Source: Phoronis ovalis (Eukaryota > Phoronida > Phoronidae). Taken from it: DNA of 21,350 bases. The notes beneath the pieces were generated by a model. It searched no databases and had not been told where the DNA came from. It saw only the letters and a program-made list of their open reading frames with translations. A program made the translations under genes and the position numbers. The stretch spans positions 1 through 21,350 of the forward strand of contig JAOXYB010102270.1 in the NCBI GenBank assembly GCA_028565635.1. Reading direction: 5' to 3'. Position 1 is the stretch's first letter. Every line of letters starts with the position of its first letter. Positions 9,363 through 19,478 of the stretch are shown piece after piece.

Positions 9363-12300
9363 GTATGTATATGTTATTGCAAGCATCGCATTATTTATTA
9401 TCATCCTTAATATTATTATTATTATTGAACATCTTTTAAGGTAGCAATTCTCTTTGGATAGTTGAAAAATAAATATCGCTTATACAACATTTTTACTTTA
9501 CTTCCATCATGTTATATTGTATTATGCGTACTGGATGAATGTTCGTAAATTTTATATGGGGATGTAAAAGCCGTGTCATGTCAGTGTCGCGGTTCGGCAA
9601 TATCTCTTATCATGCTATGGCAAACGCGCAATAAAAAACACTCGAAAACGGTTTGAATTAAGTGTAACATGTAATTTGATACATATTTTATTATAAACTA
9701 ATCACTGCCAAATTACGAAACGAAGTAAACAAGGTCGCAAAAACATTAAGAATATGGTCATGGTGTGTAACAGAAACAAAATGAAAATTAAGGATTATTT
9801 GTAGTTGTTTGTTGTAATGATGCGCTATATGTACAAATCGCCATTTTAATGCAAACATGCAATTAAACATTTTGCTGTGTATTTCAACTGAAGATGATCA
9901 TTGATGAAGCGCTTTTAGCTAGATAGTAGCATATCACCCACTACAATATCCTAGCTTCTGATACAGATACGGGATCTTTATTACTGTAATATTTAGATAA
10001 TTACCAAGTTATGCAAGTCATGGAATTTAATGACTATTATTGATACTTTTTTTTAAATGTCAACGTAACAAAATAGGATTCAAATAAATATATATTTGTG
10101 ACTTCTCCGTTTGCTGCCTTTATCTATATCTGAATATATCAAGAGCAAGGTGGTAAAGCTTGGTAAAGTGCATAAATTGACCGGTTGCTTTTTGCATATT
10201 TGCTGCAAAAATTGCATATTGAGGCTAAGCTAAACCCACATTACTGTTTAAATAAAAATTCCTGAAAAAACTGCATTACATTTTTTTTCACATAAAAAAA
10301 ATGTTTTCTGGAACTTTAACATTCGTGCTTTGTCATGGCGGTATTTTTAGACTCATGTACTGGTGTGCAACGCATGAAGTTTAATTTACGCTTTATGACA
10401 CTTCATAAAAATTATAAGGTACATCCTACAAGAAAATCCAGAGGTTCTAAGTTCGAGCTAAGTGCGTTTTTAAGAAGAGTAAACGATACTCTTATGATTT
10501 GTTGTGGCCAAATGGTAAATACCATGAAATCAAAAATATGTTAAAAGAGGTATTTTTATTTGCTAAAAAAACTAAATTGGTTATATAACCAAAATTTCTG
10601 GTGCAATTTAAAAATGGCCCATAACAAATCATGGGCGTATCGTTCACTTGCTAAAAGTATAGTAAGCACGAACTTGGATCTACTTGGTTTTCCCGTAGGA
10701 TGTATATCTAATGACTTTTATACATTTCACAAAATAGTTTGAATATATACCAATTTAACATGACAGAGCTAGCTTGAATGTTAAAGCTTCGGAAAACATC
10801 TTTTTGTGTAAAAAAATGTAATGCTAATTTTAATTTTCACGATTTTTTTTAAAGATTGACGAGGGTCTAGCTTAGCTTTAAAAACGTGTGTTGTGATATT
10901 TCCCAATGCTAAAGTTTAAGCTGACTCACGTGGTCACCGGTTGGAGGAGTACTTATACTGGCGCTACTAAACATTTCCTTTTTCCTTATTCAAGGGTTTC
11001 AAGAAGGAAAAGAGAATCCTAGTTCGAGTCTTCAGAAACCCAATTTTTAGAATACGGAAAAATGAAACATTTCTTCTTCTCGAATAAGGAAAAACGAAAT
11101 ATTTTATTTTTCCTTTTTGAATAAGGAAAAGGAACTGACTTAATAGTCATTTTGATACCAGGGACTTCTTATTCAAACTACAAAACACATCTTTTACTTC
11201 AATATGTATTTTTGTAAAAAAAAATGTTAAACTAGTCGATTTATGATATTATATATCGTTTTATAATCGTTTTCAATTTGTAAGGAAAAATTAAAGTGAT
11301 ATTTTCAAAATCGATAAACAAACACTAAACGGAGTAGAATGAAATTATTTGAATCCCGTCTCAAAAAATGTCACTAAACCAAGCTGTATAAACACTACAT
11401 GGTAGTATAGAATGTTGGTGAACATATTTTTTCATGTTACTGCTTCCCAGCTGTTATCTTATTTAAAGTAGATAAAATAGGAGTCACAAGATTCACGCTA
11501 TGTGGCAAAATAATTAGGCCTTACTTTGTAATATTTGCTTTCTATGATAACCCAAAAATAAACACGCCTGGGACGAACCTCTCAGAGTCTGTTATGTTTA
11601 CATACTATGTTAACTACTTTTCGGATAACGTGGTATGTTTTTGCCATAGCTGACCACGGCTTACAATGGGTATAGGGTTTTGACACTTGGGCCTAACCCC
11701 TCTACTATAAATTGACCGAGTACCCCCCGGGTAACTACTTTATTTTGGGATCAATGGGTATAGGACAGTTGGTAAGTCCCGGGGGGCAGTCAATATGAAA
11801 GCGGGTACCCATGTTCCAACATGGATTTTCAAAAAAGCCCTAACGAAGTGAAATTCTGCAAAAAAATACACTCCTAAGGACGTGAATTTTTTTTGAAAAA
11901 ATACGCCACTAAAGAAGTGACTTTTAGGGAAAAAACACCCATAAGGAAGTGTCACACCTCCAAAAAAACATCCCTTTCCGTGATTTTAGCCAAAAACAGA
12001 CTCTAAGCGCGTAACGCGCGTTACACGCCGGCGGTTCGAAAACATACCCTTTCACGCGAAATTTTGTTGGAACATGCGTACCCACTTTCATATTGACTGC
12101 CCCCTGGGTGGTAAGTCTGTAAACATCATTCGCGGATGACGTTTATAAAAAATCCTATGAGAGATTCTATGAGATTACACTTTTCAGGACGGCATAGGAA
12201 CATTAGGTGTATAATTATATTTAATCACTGCTACACAGATGCAAAATATTAAGAAAACATTAGTATATAGTGCATTAAAATATGATTAAAAGACAAGAAA

Positions 12301-15300
12301 TAGTTGGTTATATTTTGAACTTGTGATTTAAAATTTTGGTCTACATGAGTTACATGTCAGAACAACAAAATTAATATAAATTGTTACAGAATCGTACGAG
12401 TTACTAGTTATAAGTATATATATTTTAAGTTCGTCAAAAAGTGTACCTTATATATATATCCTCTATCCTCTGTTACATCGACACCTGTATATAGTACATA
12501 TGTTTATACCGCAACTGTCTCCGATCAATGGCAATATCTTAGTCATTTTTCGCTATCTTTAATATGTACGTATACTTGTTATTTTGATATCTATCTCAAA
12601 CCAATAATTTTTCGCATAGATATTATCCGTACTGTTTAACAAGGTTGCTTAACATCCAATGCTTACCACATACAATCGTATTTCATTCACGGAAATCGTT
12701 TTATAAGGGGCCGTATGTAAAACATGGCATTTGGAATCTGGAATCTGGAATTTGGAATCTGGAATCCAGTCAAAATGTTTTAGGGAAGGGCGGTTGCTGG
12801 TAAAAATATTAAAATACCTTGTTATATAATTAAAAGTTAAAATTCAGGTAATTGTTTGCATATCAATTTCATATTCAGTTACAAAAGAGGCAGTTGATAT
12901 GATTCAGATATGAAGTAATATATGCTGGAAGCAATTAAATTAGCAACTGTGGTTTGCCATTTAGGGGATATTTATCAGTTCATAAAAAAACACATATTTT
13001 ATGCATGAAGTGCTGCAAAATAAACTAGAAGGGCCTTTTAGCAACGGCCAGGTTGCACGCAACATACACAAATGGTAGTTTGACCTTAGGTTTTTCTTAG
13101 AACCTAGCTTACTATAAATGTTTGTATCTTGGGATTGTGAAAATGCTGTTTCGACCAGGGATGTTTTGTTTTATATAAACAATTCAAGGAAAAACATGCC
13201 CTTACTTTGACAAGCTTTATACAGGTTTGGAAACCAAGTTCTTAACTTGCTTGTCAACTTTTTTCTGGCAGCACGGAGACGATTTTTGGGGCCAAGGATA
13301 TTTCAGGGTAGGTAATTTGTCAATTCCGACGATTTCAGGGTTAGGGTTTGTACCCCTGCGCCTCACACCCCTACCTCATATAAAACAGAGTGCCCCCGGG
13401 GGTTAAACGCTAGGATTGGAACTTAATAGTGACTTTGTATGCCCGCATCACAATTAGTGTCAGCTAGTATTGGATTATTGTGTTGGTCAAATGCTAGGAA
13501 CTGTCACTGATAAGGCGTTTAACGTACAAATACACAGCGAGCACGGAACGTACGGCATCGACAGTGCAAATATATCTATGTCACAACTTAAGTAATCTAC
13601 TGGTCTCATTTACACCTCGATAGACGTATGCACCTAGTAGTAGCGGGAAAAATCCACTCCATTCTTTTAGTAGTGTACGTAGATGTGCTCATTGTTGTTC
13701 TTGAGTTGGCCTATCAACCCATTTCACAGGACATATATAATAAATACATGATTAAATTTTCTGATAAAATAACTCGAAATAACATATGCCCTGAAGACAG
13801 CATATGCAACCAATCAATAGAAAAAATGGTAGGTAGTGATTAGTTGCAGTAATCCTTGCCCTTGCAAAACAATCTACTAGTATAGAATCTTAAATAGTAA
13901 ACAGGCCTTAAAAGATAGTTGCTACACCAGGTTTGTTGAGTGTCATATTTGTATTGACTAACTCATTATAACACCACACAAGCAGTCACATATACCCGTT
14001 TTTGTATTAAAAAGTGATTTACTTGTAAATTAGTTTACACAGTATATAGTTTGTTTTTTTTCAATAATCCTTCCTAAAATATTTTGACTCGATTTCAGAT
14101 TCCAGATTCCAAATTCCATGTTTTACATACGGCCTTTATAAGGATCCATTTTGACGCTACCTCGTATATGGCACGGACAATTTACGACTAACAATTGCCA
14201 AGTTCGTTGAACTCTCGGCTTCTCATCTTTTTGAACCATGCATGTTTGAACTCGGGCGAAATTGGAAATGTTTCCTACTAAAGGTGCACCAAGTGTAAAA
14301 AAGGGGGTTAAAAACAATATTATAGAAATATCTGAAATATCTGCATGCCCTGGTAACGTCGGTATGAACTAAACACCTTCGCAATTTTACCTCGTACGCT
14401 GTAAGCCGCGCTTGCCAGAACCTATATGAATAGTTTACAATGCCTTTACAACGTGATTTCCATGGGGATTTTTTATCACGTTTTTAAATCAACATAACGT
14501 AACGTAAAGTTGTATTATCAAAGTACATGATCATCTTCGATGTTTGCAAAGCGCTTACACAGAGCCCTCATTTTAAAATTATACCCTTTTAGCTTTCTAA
14601 ATTAAACCTAAAAGGGTATAATTTCAAAATTAAAATTTAATAAAATCTTTCATGATTTAGACTATTCTTGTCGTGATGTACACTAATTTAATTTATCCTT
14701 TTCAGTGGCGGACACTATAATCCTGCGGTGACATTGGGACTTGCACTTTCTGGTGGAGTTAAGCCTGTTCTTGCCGTACTGTATGTTGTGTCACAATGTA
14801 TCGGAAGTCTCATTGGAGCCGCCTGCGTCAAGGTGAGATCGATTATGTAAAAGAACACGTCGTACCAATTCCACAATCTACTATTTTTCTAGCATATTAA
14901 TCAAGTTGCCTTATATTCTAATAAGACTGTCAGACTATCTTTGATATCAGTAGATCTTTGTTATTATTTGATTACATAATTACGTTGAATGACACTCCAG
15001 TTGCCAGATCTAGAATTACGCTACAATTCTAAAAGAATAATCTCTTCGCTCCTGGTACATACATGTCAACGAGACAGAAATATGTAACATTGCTTATTGA
15101 TAAAAAAAAATCAGATGTTCACCAACCTATTCTCGAGGTCAGAAGTAGTTACTTCACCACATTTAAGTCTTAAAAAATACAAGGATGCAAAGCTGCATCC
15201 AGGATGTGTACGAAAGTATTTTATGCATATATACCGTATAACTCTGTAGTTTGACTACTCTAACAATGCTCCAATAACTTGACCATATTTTTTGGCGAAA

Positions 15301-16954
15301 ATTATTTATTTGCCTGTTTTTATTCACACTAATCTCCAACCATTTTGTTATAATTCAACGACCCTAAATGTTTTAGGCTCTAAAAAATTCAATATTTCAT
15401 ATATATCGGCGTCTGTTTTGGTTCTGTTTGTTTAGACGGACTTTAGATGAATTTACGACACTGTCGTTACTAAATTTTCTTTCCGCAAAGTCTCAGTATT
15501 TACACTACACGGCGTCAAACATTTGGCGATATCAACATTTTGTGTTTTATTTCATTCCTACTCATCTTAAAAATTTCTAACAGTTTGACTTTTAAAAGCC
15601 GCCAAAAATTGCCTGATATAATATTCTAATAGTTCAACCCACTAATAGAAGTTAGATACAGTTTCTGTAGATTTGAAGAAAATGTTACATATATTTCTAT
15701 CAATATAGAATGATAAGAATGATATAAAATGATAATACTATAATTACCTACAATGGGTCTCGTTTTGTAGGGCTCTCTGATGAGCGGTGAATATTACAAC
15801 ATATCAGGTGGTTCCAATATGCTGGGCGCTAATTACACACCAGGTAATGGTTTTCTATGTGAAACGTTGACCACTTGTGTGTTAGTGACTGTCGTTTTGA
15901 ACGCCGCCCTGGACACCAAAGGTCAGAATGTTCTTGCGCCATTAGCGATAGGAATCACTGTCGGTGTGGATATTCTTGCAACGTAAGTTTTTGTCCCTTG
16001 AGCCTAAAACCAGCTATTTTAGTCAAAAAAATACTATTTATCTTGACCAATAACATAGATTCGACAGAACAGGAGACTTGAACTTTCAATGGTCCTGTTA
16101 AAAGACAATTTTAAGTTTAGTTCCCCTTAAGCAAAAAGTGATGTGAGTCGAAATTCCGATCGTAATACACAACTTAAAGCGTCTATGATTATACACGAAA
16201 CTTTAAAATGCTAATTTTTTTTAATAGAGTTCTAAAAATATCCAAGGGGAGCAGGGAGGACATTTGAAAGAAACATCAAAGGCAACAAACAGTATGAAAC
16301 AAAACCATCAAAATATAAAATATGTCCTGATTTTGTAAAAGAAGGCTTAATTATTAGAACTTGAAACAACTGTAACTTGATTCACATTTAATGAATTAAG
16401 AGTCATATTTATAGTATATAATTGCATACCGGTAACAGCCGTTTTCACTTTTTTGTATACATTTTGTGTGAACAAAATAAGAAAATAAGATCTAAAATCA
16501 TTTATGCATCATTATTTTGTATCTGTATATATACAAATGTACCTGGAATAGAGCCGCTTCATTATAGTTTTTTCATGTCTATAAGAGTACTTACATTTTG
16601 GTAATTATATATCTACGATACTCTAATCCGCTAGTTTTCTGTAGAGGACACGTCAGTGGAGCATCTATGAATCCTGCCCGAAGTTTTGGTCCCGCCGTTA
16701 TTGCTGGTATTGATGACCCAAGAGTTTGGTCTTATCATTATCTCAACTGGGTAGGACCTCTTTGTGGAGCTTTATTAGCCACGGCGTTGTACAGGTAAGA
16801 AACAGAGTTATTTATTTATTTATTTAAATTATACATTGCGTAACAATATTTTACCTTTACTTTTTATATGTTTTATCCTTTCTTTTTTCTTTGTAGGTTC
16901 ATTTTCGCAGCTCCGGATAGAAGAATAAATCGTGAAACGTTTAAGAGATCTTGA
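9085..16954 (+). CDS. AQP8: Aquaporin-8-like channel, complete, five coding exons
   Basis: Coding parts are 9085-9362, 14706-14832, 15771-15982, 16645-16794 and 16897-16954, joining to 275 codons (274 residues plus TGA). This is close to the usual 250-270 for AQP8. Seen: NPA box 1 (SGGHYNPAV, Asn98), NPA box 2 ([15 protein letters not shown], Asn215), a first membrane helix with a Glu (RPCVVECFG), ALAHG, and the AQP8-like stretch [17 protein letters not shown]. Counting back from the Asn of each box, as in AQP1, gives a filter of His78, Ile203, Ala212 and Arg218. Mammalian AQP8 has His-Ile-Gly-Arg, and known AQP8 channels pass water, ammonia and hydrogen peroxide in plasma or inner mitochondrial membrane. 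The same substrates here are inference. Six membrane helices are expected; NIS and NYT in loop C are possible glycosylation sites. The Cys two residues before NPA box 2 of mammalian AQP8 is Ser213. An in-frame TAA lies directly before the first ATG; Met7 (9103) has the better start context. Confidence 0.93.
10224..10876. mobile_element. 653-bp inverted-repeat element, about 115-bp ends
   Basis: The left arm (10224-10337) and the reverse complement of the right arm (10759-10876) share GCTAAGCTA, GCATTACATTTTTTT, GATGTTTTC-like, TTTAACATTC and TGTCATG blocks in the same order. A third copy of the end occurs at 21262-21350. The interior (10335-10742) is covered by one open frame with a single stop. 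No clear target duplication was found; the outer bases near TTAA are only suggestive. Confidence 0.7.
10335..10742 (+). pseudogene. Interior open frame of the element, one internal stop
   Basis: One reading frame from ATG at 10335 (on the edge of the left inverted repeat) to TGA at 10740-10742 is interrupted only by TAA at 10542-10544. It gives 69 codons before and 65 after the stop. In such AT-rich sequence about ten stops would be expected by chance. The products (starting [12 protein letters not shown]; later [14 protein letters not shown]) are basic and match no family I know. It may be a decayed element protein or a captured host fragment; chance is not excluded. Confidence 0.35.
10974..11134. 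repeat. Cluster of GAATAAGGAAAAA motifs in both orientations
   Basis: Bases 10974-10993 are the reverse complement of 11117-11134 apart from small differences. Related motifs lie near 11046 (GAATACGGAAAAATGAAA) and 11080 (CGAATAAGGAAAAACGAA). It may be a small hairpin element within intron 1. Confidence 0.5.
11619..11731. mobile_element. Deleted CCCGGGGG element between 8-bp direct repeats
   Basis: The right end (ATTGACCGAGTACCCCCCGG then G) and the interior (TATGTTTTTGCCATAGCTG, GGGTATAGGGTTT) match the right third of 6030-6379. TAACTACT occurs exactly at 11611-11618 and 11732-11739. The left CCCGGGGG end is missing although the flanking repeat is kept. Confidence 0.6.
11778..12108. mobile_element. 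Intact CCCGGGGG element with perfect 8-bp target duplication
   Basis: The ends are inverted over about 43 bp: CCCGGGGGGCAGTCAATATG on the left, and on the reverse strand of the right CCCAGGGGGCAGTCAATATG. TGGTAAGT stands on both sides (11770-11777 and 12109-12116). The interior has four or five decayed units of about 30 bp with a run of A, TACxCC and AAGTGA. No protein is encoded. An 8-bp duplication fits the hAT, P or Merlin superfamilies; which one is not decidable here. Confidence 0.8.
12732..12765 (+). repeat. Heptamer tandem repeat (TGGAATC)
   Basis: About five units of TGGAATC or TGGAATT in tandem inside the left inverted end of the 12701-14141 element. The right end has fewer units. 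Confidence 0.7.
13265..13402. repeat. One-ended CCCCCGGGGG repeat
   Basis: It ends in CAGAGTGCCCCCGGGGG after TTAGGGTTTGTACCCC and CCTCATATAAAA, in the same order as the right ends at 6379 and 11731. No left end or flanking duplication was found. It lies within the 12701-14141 element. Confidence 0.45.
14578..14622. repeat. Hairpin-forming inverted repeat before aquaporin exon 2
   Basis: ATTATACCCTTTTAG (14578-14592) is exactly complementary to CTAAAAGGGTATAAT (14608-14622), with a 15-base loop and imperfect pairing beyond. It lies 83 bases before the exon 2 acceptor, in the zone where the branch point is expected. Confidence 0.7.
14706..14832 (+). CDS. AQP8: Aquaporin exon 2 (NPA box 1)
   Basis: The acceptor is TTTTCAG ending at 14705 and the donor is AAG|GTGAGA at 14833. 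The exon completes Ser93 and carries [18 protein letters not shown] followed by helix 3 ([18 protein letters not shown]). It enters in phase 2 and leaves in phase 0. NPAV and the following SQ..G pattern are standard for aquaporin loop B and helix 3. Confidence 0.93.
14833..15770 (+). other. Aquaporin intron 2
   Basis: A GTGAGA..TTTTGTAG intron of 938 bp. I see no repeat or gene in it. Confidence 0.85.
15771..15982 (+). CDS. AQP8: Aquaporin exon 3 (loop C, helices 4 and 5)
   Basis: The acceptor is TTTTGTAG ending at 15770 and the donor is AC|GTAAGT at 15983. It codes for loop C with NIS and NYT, then [20 protein letters not shown] (helix 4), an [14 protein letters not shown] linker and [10 protein letters not shown] (helix 5). 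Ile203 occupies the helix-5 filter position. The Leu-Ala-Pro and Val-Asp-Ile-Leu-Ala match the AQP8 branch as remembered for mammals. A second open frame over 15875-16081 is a shadow. Confidence 0.92.
15983..16644 (+). other. Aquaporin intron 3
   Basis: A GTAAGT..TTCTGTAG intron of 662 bp. Open frames inside it are not supported. Confidence 0.85.
16645..16794 (+). CDS. AQP8: Aquaporin exon 4 (NPA box 2)
   Basis: The acceptor is TTCTGTAG ending at 16644 and the donor is AG|GTAAGA at 16795. It codes for [18 protein letters not shown], a short loop with DDPRVW, and helix 6 ([18 protein letters not shown]). Arg218 is the conserved filter arginine, and Ala212 lines the filter in place of the Gly of mammalian AQP8. 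Confidence 0.94.
16897..16954 (+). CDS. AQP8: Aquaporin exon 5 (C-terminal tail and stop)
   Basis: The acceptor is TTTGTAG ending at 16896 after a long pyrimidine tract. The exon finishes Arg256 and encodes a short basic tail (FIFAAPDRR then INRETFKRS) with TGA at 16952-16954. The intron before it is only 102 bp. The short charged tail fits AQP8-type channels. Confidence 0.88.
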
Positions 16955-17088
16955 AACCGAATTAATGCACCAGCATAATTTGGCAGCGTCCATTTCTTCT
17001 GTTTAACTCAATGCCAAGTGTTTTTACGGAATCTGGTTTGAAAATATTTAAGATTTAAAAGCGTTTCTTTACTTTATGTCATAGAAAA

Positions 17089-17098
17089 AATAAATAAA
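17089..17098 (+). terminator. Polyadenylation signal of the aquaporin gene
   Basis: Two overlapping AATAAA hexamers start at 17089 and 17093, about 135 bases after the aquaporin stop codon. This is the first strong signal downstream and gives a short 3' UTR. The role is inferred from position and motif. Confidence 0.6.
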
Positions 17099-17333
17099 CC
17101 AGCGTAAATAGTATTGTCATAACAGGAGGCCAACCTAACTAGCTATCGGACATGGAACTTTTAAGAATTAAAAAAAATGTTGTATGGCTATCCGTATGTA
17201 CGATTGCAATGTAAACCTTTTTGCTATATCCATCTTAAATTTCTGTTCTTCAAATATCATGCAGTGCTCGGTAGGTCCGATTATACGTTGAAATTTAGAA
17301 TTATATGTAATGAAAAATTTTATTGCAGTTGAT

Positions 17334-17533
17334 TATTTTGTATTTGAATGACATGATCAGGCTGTGGAATCTACAGTGTCTGTTTCACTTTACATAAGTA
17401 AAACGTTTATTTTCTAATTACAAAATAAAGTTTTACTTATTTTCTAATTATAGAAAATAAACGTCTTACTTATGGAAAGTGAAACAGACACTGTAGCTTC
17501 CACAGACTAATCATGTCATTCAAATACAAAATA
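17334..17533. mobile_element. 200-bp near-perfect palindrome (foldback element)
   Basis: The left arm (17334-17420) and the reverse complement of the right arm (17445-17533) agree except for about five substitutions and one TA indel. The centre between them is itself nearly self-complementary. The outermost bases are TATTTTGTATTTGAATG and its complement, with TA at both edges, which fits a TA target as used by mariner-type MITEs. It lies about 240 bases past the aquaporin polyadenylation signal. Confidence 0.8.
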
Positions 17534-19276
17534 TTGAAGAAACTTTGGAAAATCGCAATTCAAAATTTACAGAAATAGCTTACTACAGAATATAATTTTA
17601 TTACAAAATAAATTGAAATCGGGGCATTTTTAAATTATCTAACGCCATCTAGTGTTATTTTGCCATTTCAGCATATCAAGAAATGTTTGAACCTAAAACA
17701 AAGGCAGTAGAATTAATAAAATTGCTATTTTAGACGAACTGGCTATGGCAATTAAGTTATCTCACAAAAATGCCAGTGAATAAAGTCGATTATAATAAAT
17801 AGAAAAATAATAATACAACAGTGGACTATGAGATTTTTTGATCTAACAAGGGTCTTCTAAAATTTCAGTACCAGTCATAACGAAACAATTTTTAATATAC
17901 TTGCAAGGTGGAAAATGTCACTAAAAATGTCAAAGATATTTGATTTATATTTGTAAGGACATTTTGAGTCACAGTTCAATGGAATATGTTTTTGCTCTAT
18001 TGTAAACAAGATCTGAAAGTTCTTTTGAAACCATAATGTTTTCAGGGGCATTTACTGAAATGTCTTTCTGAAATATTTTATGCAAGCAGTAAAAATAGAA
18101 GTAGAAAAAAATGCATGCAGGTGTGCAAAGGCTATTTGTTACAAGAATTTAACTTTATTTTCATTAACAATACAATTAATTAACATATATTTTAAGTGCA
18201 TCATTAGAACCACATAATACCACTGACTAATATTTACATGATTTAACACATTATTATTATTAATATTATTGATGCACATATTTAATTATTATTCACATTA
18301 TTTGTTAACCGTGCACCAATCAAAAAGTACATACCTATATGAGGATAATCTTTAAAATGTACAAGGATTGTTGAAAAAAGTATACTTTAGCAATAAAATA
18401 ATTTGCTTTTTAGAAAGCCAGTGCTACACAACAATGATTTATTTAGATTTTATTACAAGCAGTCACTTAGTATAAGTTCACAGAAATATCTATGAGAATA
18501 TTTTCAGTAGTATGAAAATATGACAGGCAACAACACCTTGAAAATTCTACAGCAATGTACTTGTACCTCATAAACTACATTAAATTGTATCATCCAGATT
18601 CCCAGATAAACACAGAAGCATACCAACACAACTTTCAGTTAATCTGCCAGCATCAGTCAATAAGGACAGGTGCACTAGAGATATTCAGACATCACTCAGT
18701 ATAATGTGTAGGAATTCAAGCATATGTTAAAGCACTCACCAACAACACTCCAAGCTACTGTCTTTATTCTTTTTTATTATATAGTATATCAAATGTCATC
18801 ATAGTTAACACCTAATAATGTGCTACAGTACATACCTTTTAGCAACAATTATATTTTGATCAAAATTTGGATACAGCCACAAGCAATACATTGGAAGACA
18901 TGCCATTTAAGTTCTGTATACTGTGGACTGCAATGTAAAGTGTTCATTCCTGAATCCTATGTTTACCGGCACCGTGTTTTACATACATCCTGCCTTGAAG
19001 TCCAATTTGTGAAAGCAGGTACCTCTCTGTTAGTAATAAGGCTTTAGAAATATGAAACTATCTTAAATATTAAATATTCTACAGTAGCCGTAGGCTATGC
19101 ATATATCTAAATAGAATCAGAAGTATCATACTGCCCAGAAAAGAACTACATGTCGTCAGGACAACATTACACACAAGGTAGCCACTAAAATAATCAGAAA
19201 GTTTTAGCCATCAACTTGTTTCTTTTCCCTTGTAAATACAAAATACAGAAATATATGAAATTCAAAAAGAAATAGT
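17534..19276. other. Spacer between the convergent genes; possible MKK4 3' UTR
   Basis: AT-rich sequence without supported coding potential. The right part may belong to the 3' UTR of the kinase, depending on which polyadenylation signal is used. The open frame at 18820-19047 has no recognisable motif. Confidence 0.4.
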
Positions 19277-19282
19277 TTTATT
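19277..19282 (-). terminator. Candidate polyadenylation signal of the MKK4 gene
   Basis: AATAAA on the - strand, about 200 bases after the stop codon. Further AATAAA motifs on the same strand occur near 18437-18450 and 18154, so a longer 3' UTR is equally possible. Confidence 0.35.
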
Positions 19283-19478
19283 CACCATAAAGGCAAGTTA
19301 AAAATGTAATTAATTGGAACTTCCAAATACTGATTTTACAATATCTCTTAAGGTGTACTGACTGGTATATGTTAATCAGCATGCACCTAGGAAAAATTTT
19401 CAAATATAGCTTTGAATAACATACAGTTCTTTGCAGGTCAATGCAGTAAAATTAAAACAGCTACAGACAGTTTGAGCA

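Larger units (their letters stand above)
12701..14141. mobile_element. 1.44-kb element with long inverted ends
   Basis: The left end 12701-12789 and the reverse complement of 14069-14141 both read TTATAA, GG, CCGTATGTAAAACATGG, several GGAATCT heptamers, then GTCAAAAT and TTTTAG plus a GGAAGG-like block. The left end has two more heptamers than the right. The interior carries a CCCCCGGGGG-ended repeat (to about 13402) but no recognisable transposase. The open frame at 13628-13843 matches nothing I know. Confidence 0.65.
9363..14705 (+). other. Aquaporin intron 1 (5.3 kb, rich in inserted elements)
   Basis: It begins GTATGT and ends TTTTCAG. It contains at least four inserted elements listed separately, plus a TTA triplet run at 9411-9426. 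The stretches 9430-10220, 11140-11610 and 12120-12700 hold nothing recognised. Confidence 0.85.

Noticed and set aside
9363-9444. Extension of the aquaporin frame past exon 1 to a stop at 9442-9444
   Set aside because: A GTATGT donor at 9363 joins in frame to the NPA exon; the extension runs into a TTA repeat and lacks aquaporin sequence.
13628-13843. 71-codon open frame inside the 12701-14141 element
   Set aside because: No transposase or other motif is visible and the length is within chance for this window.
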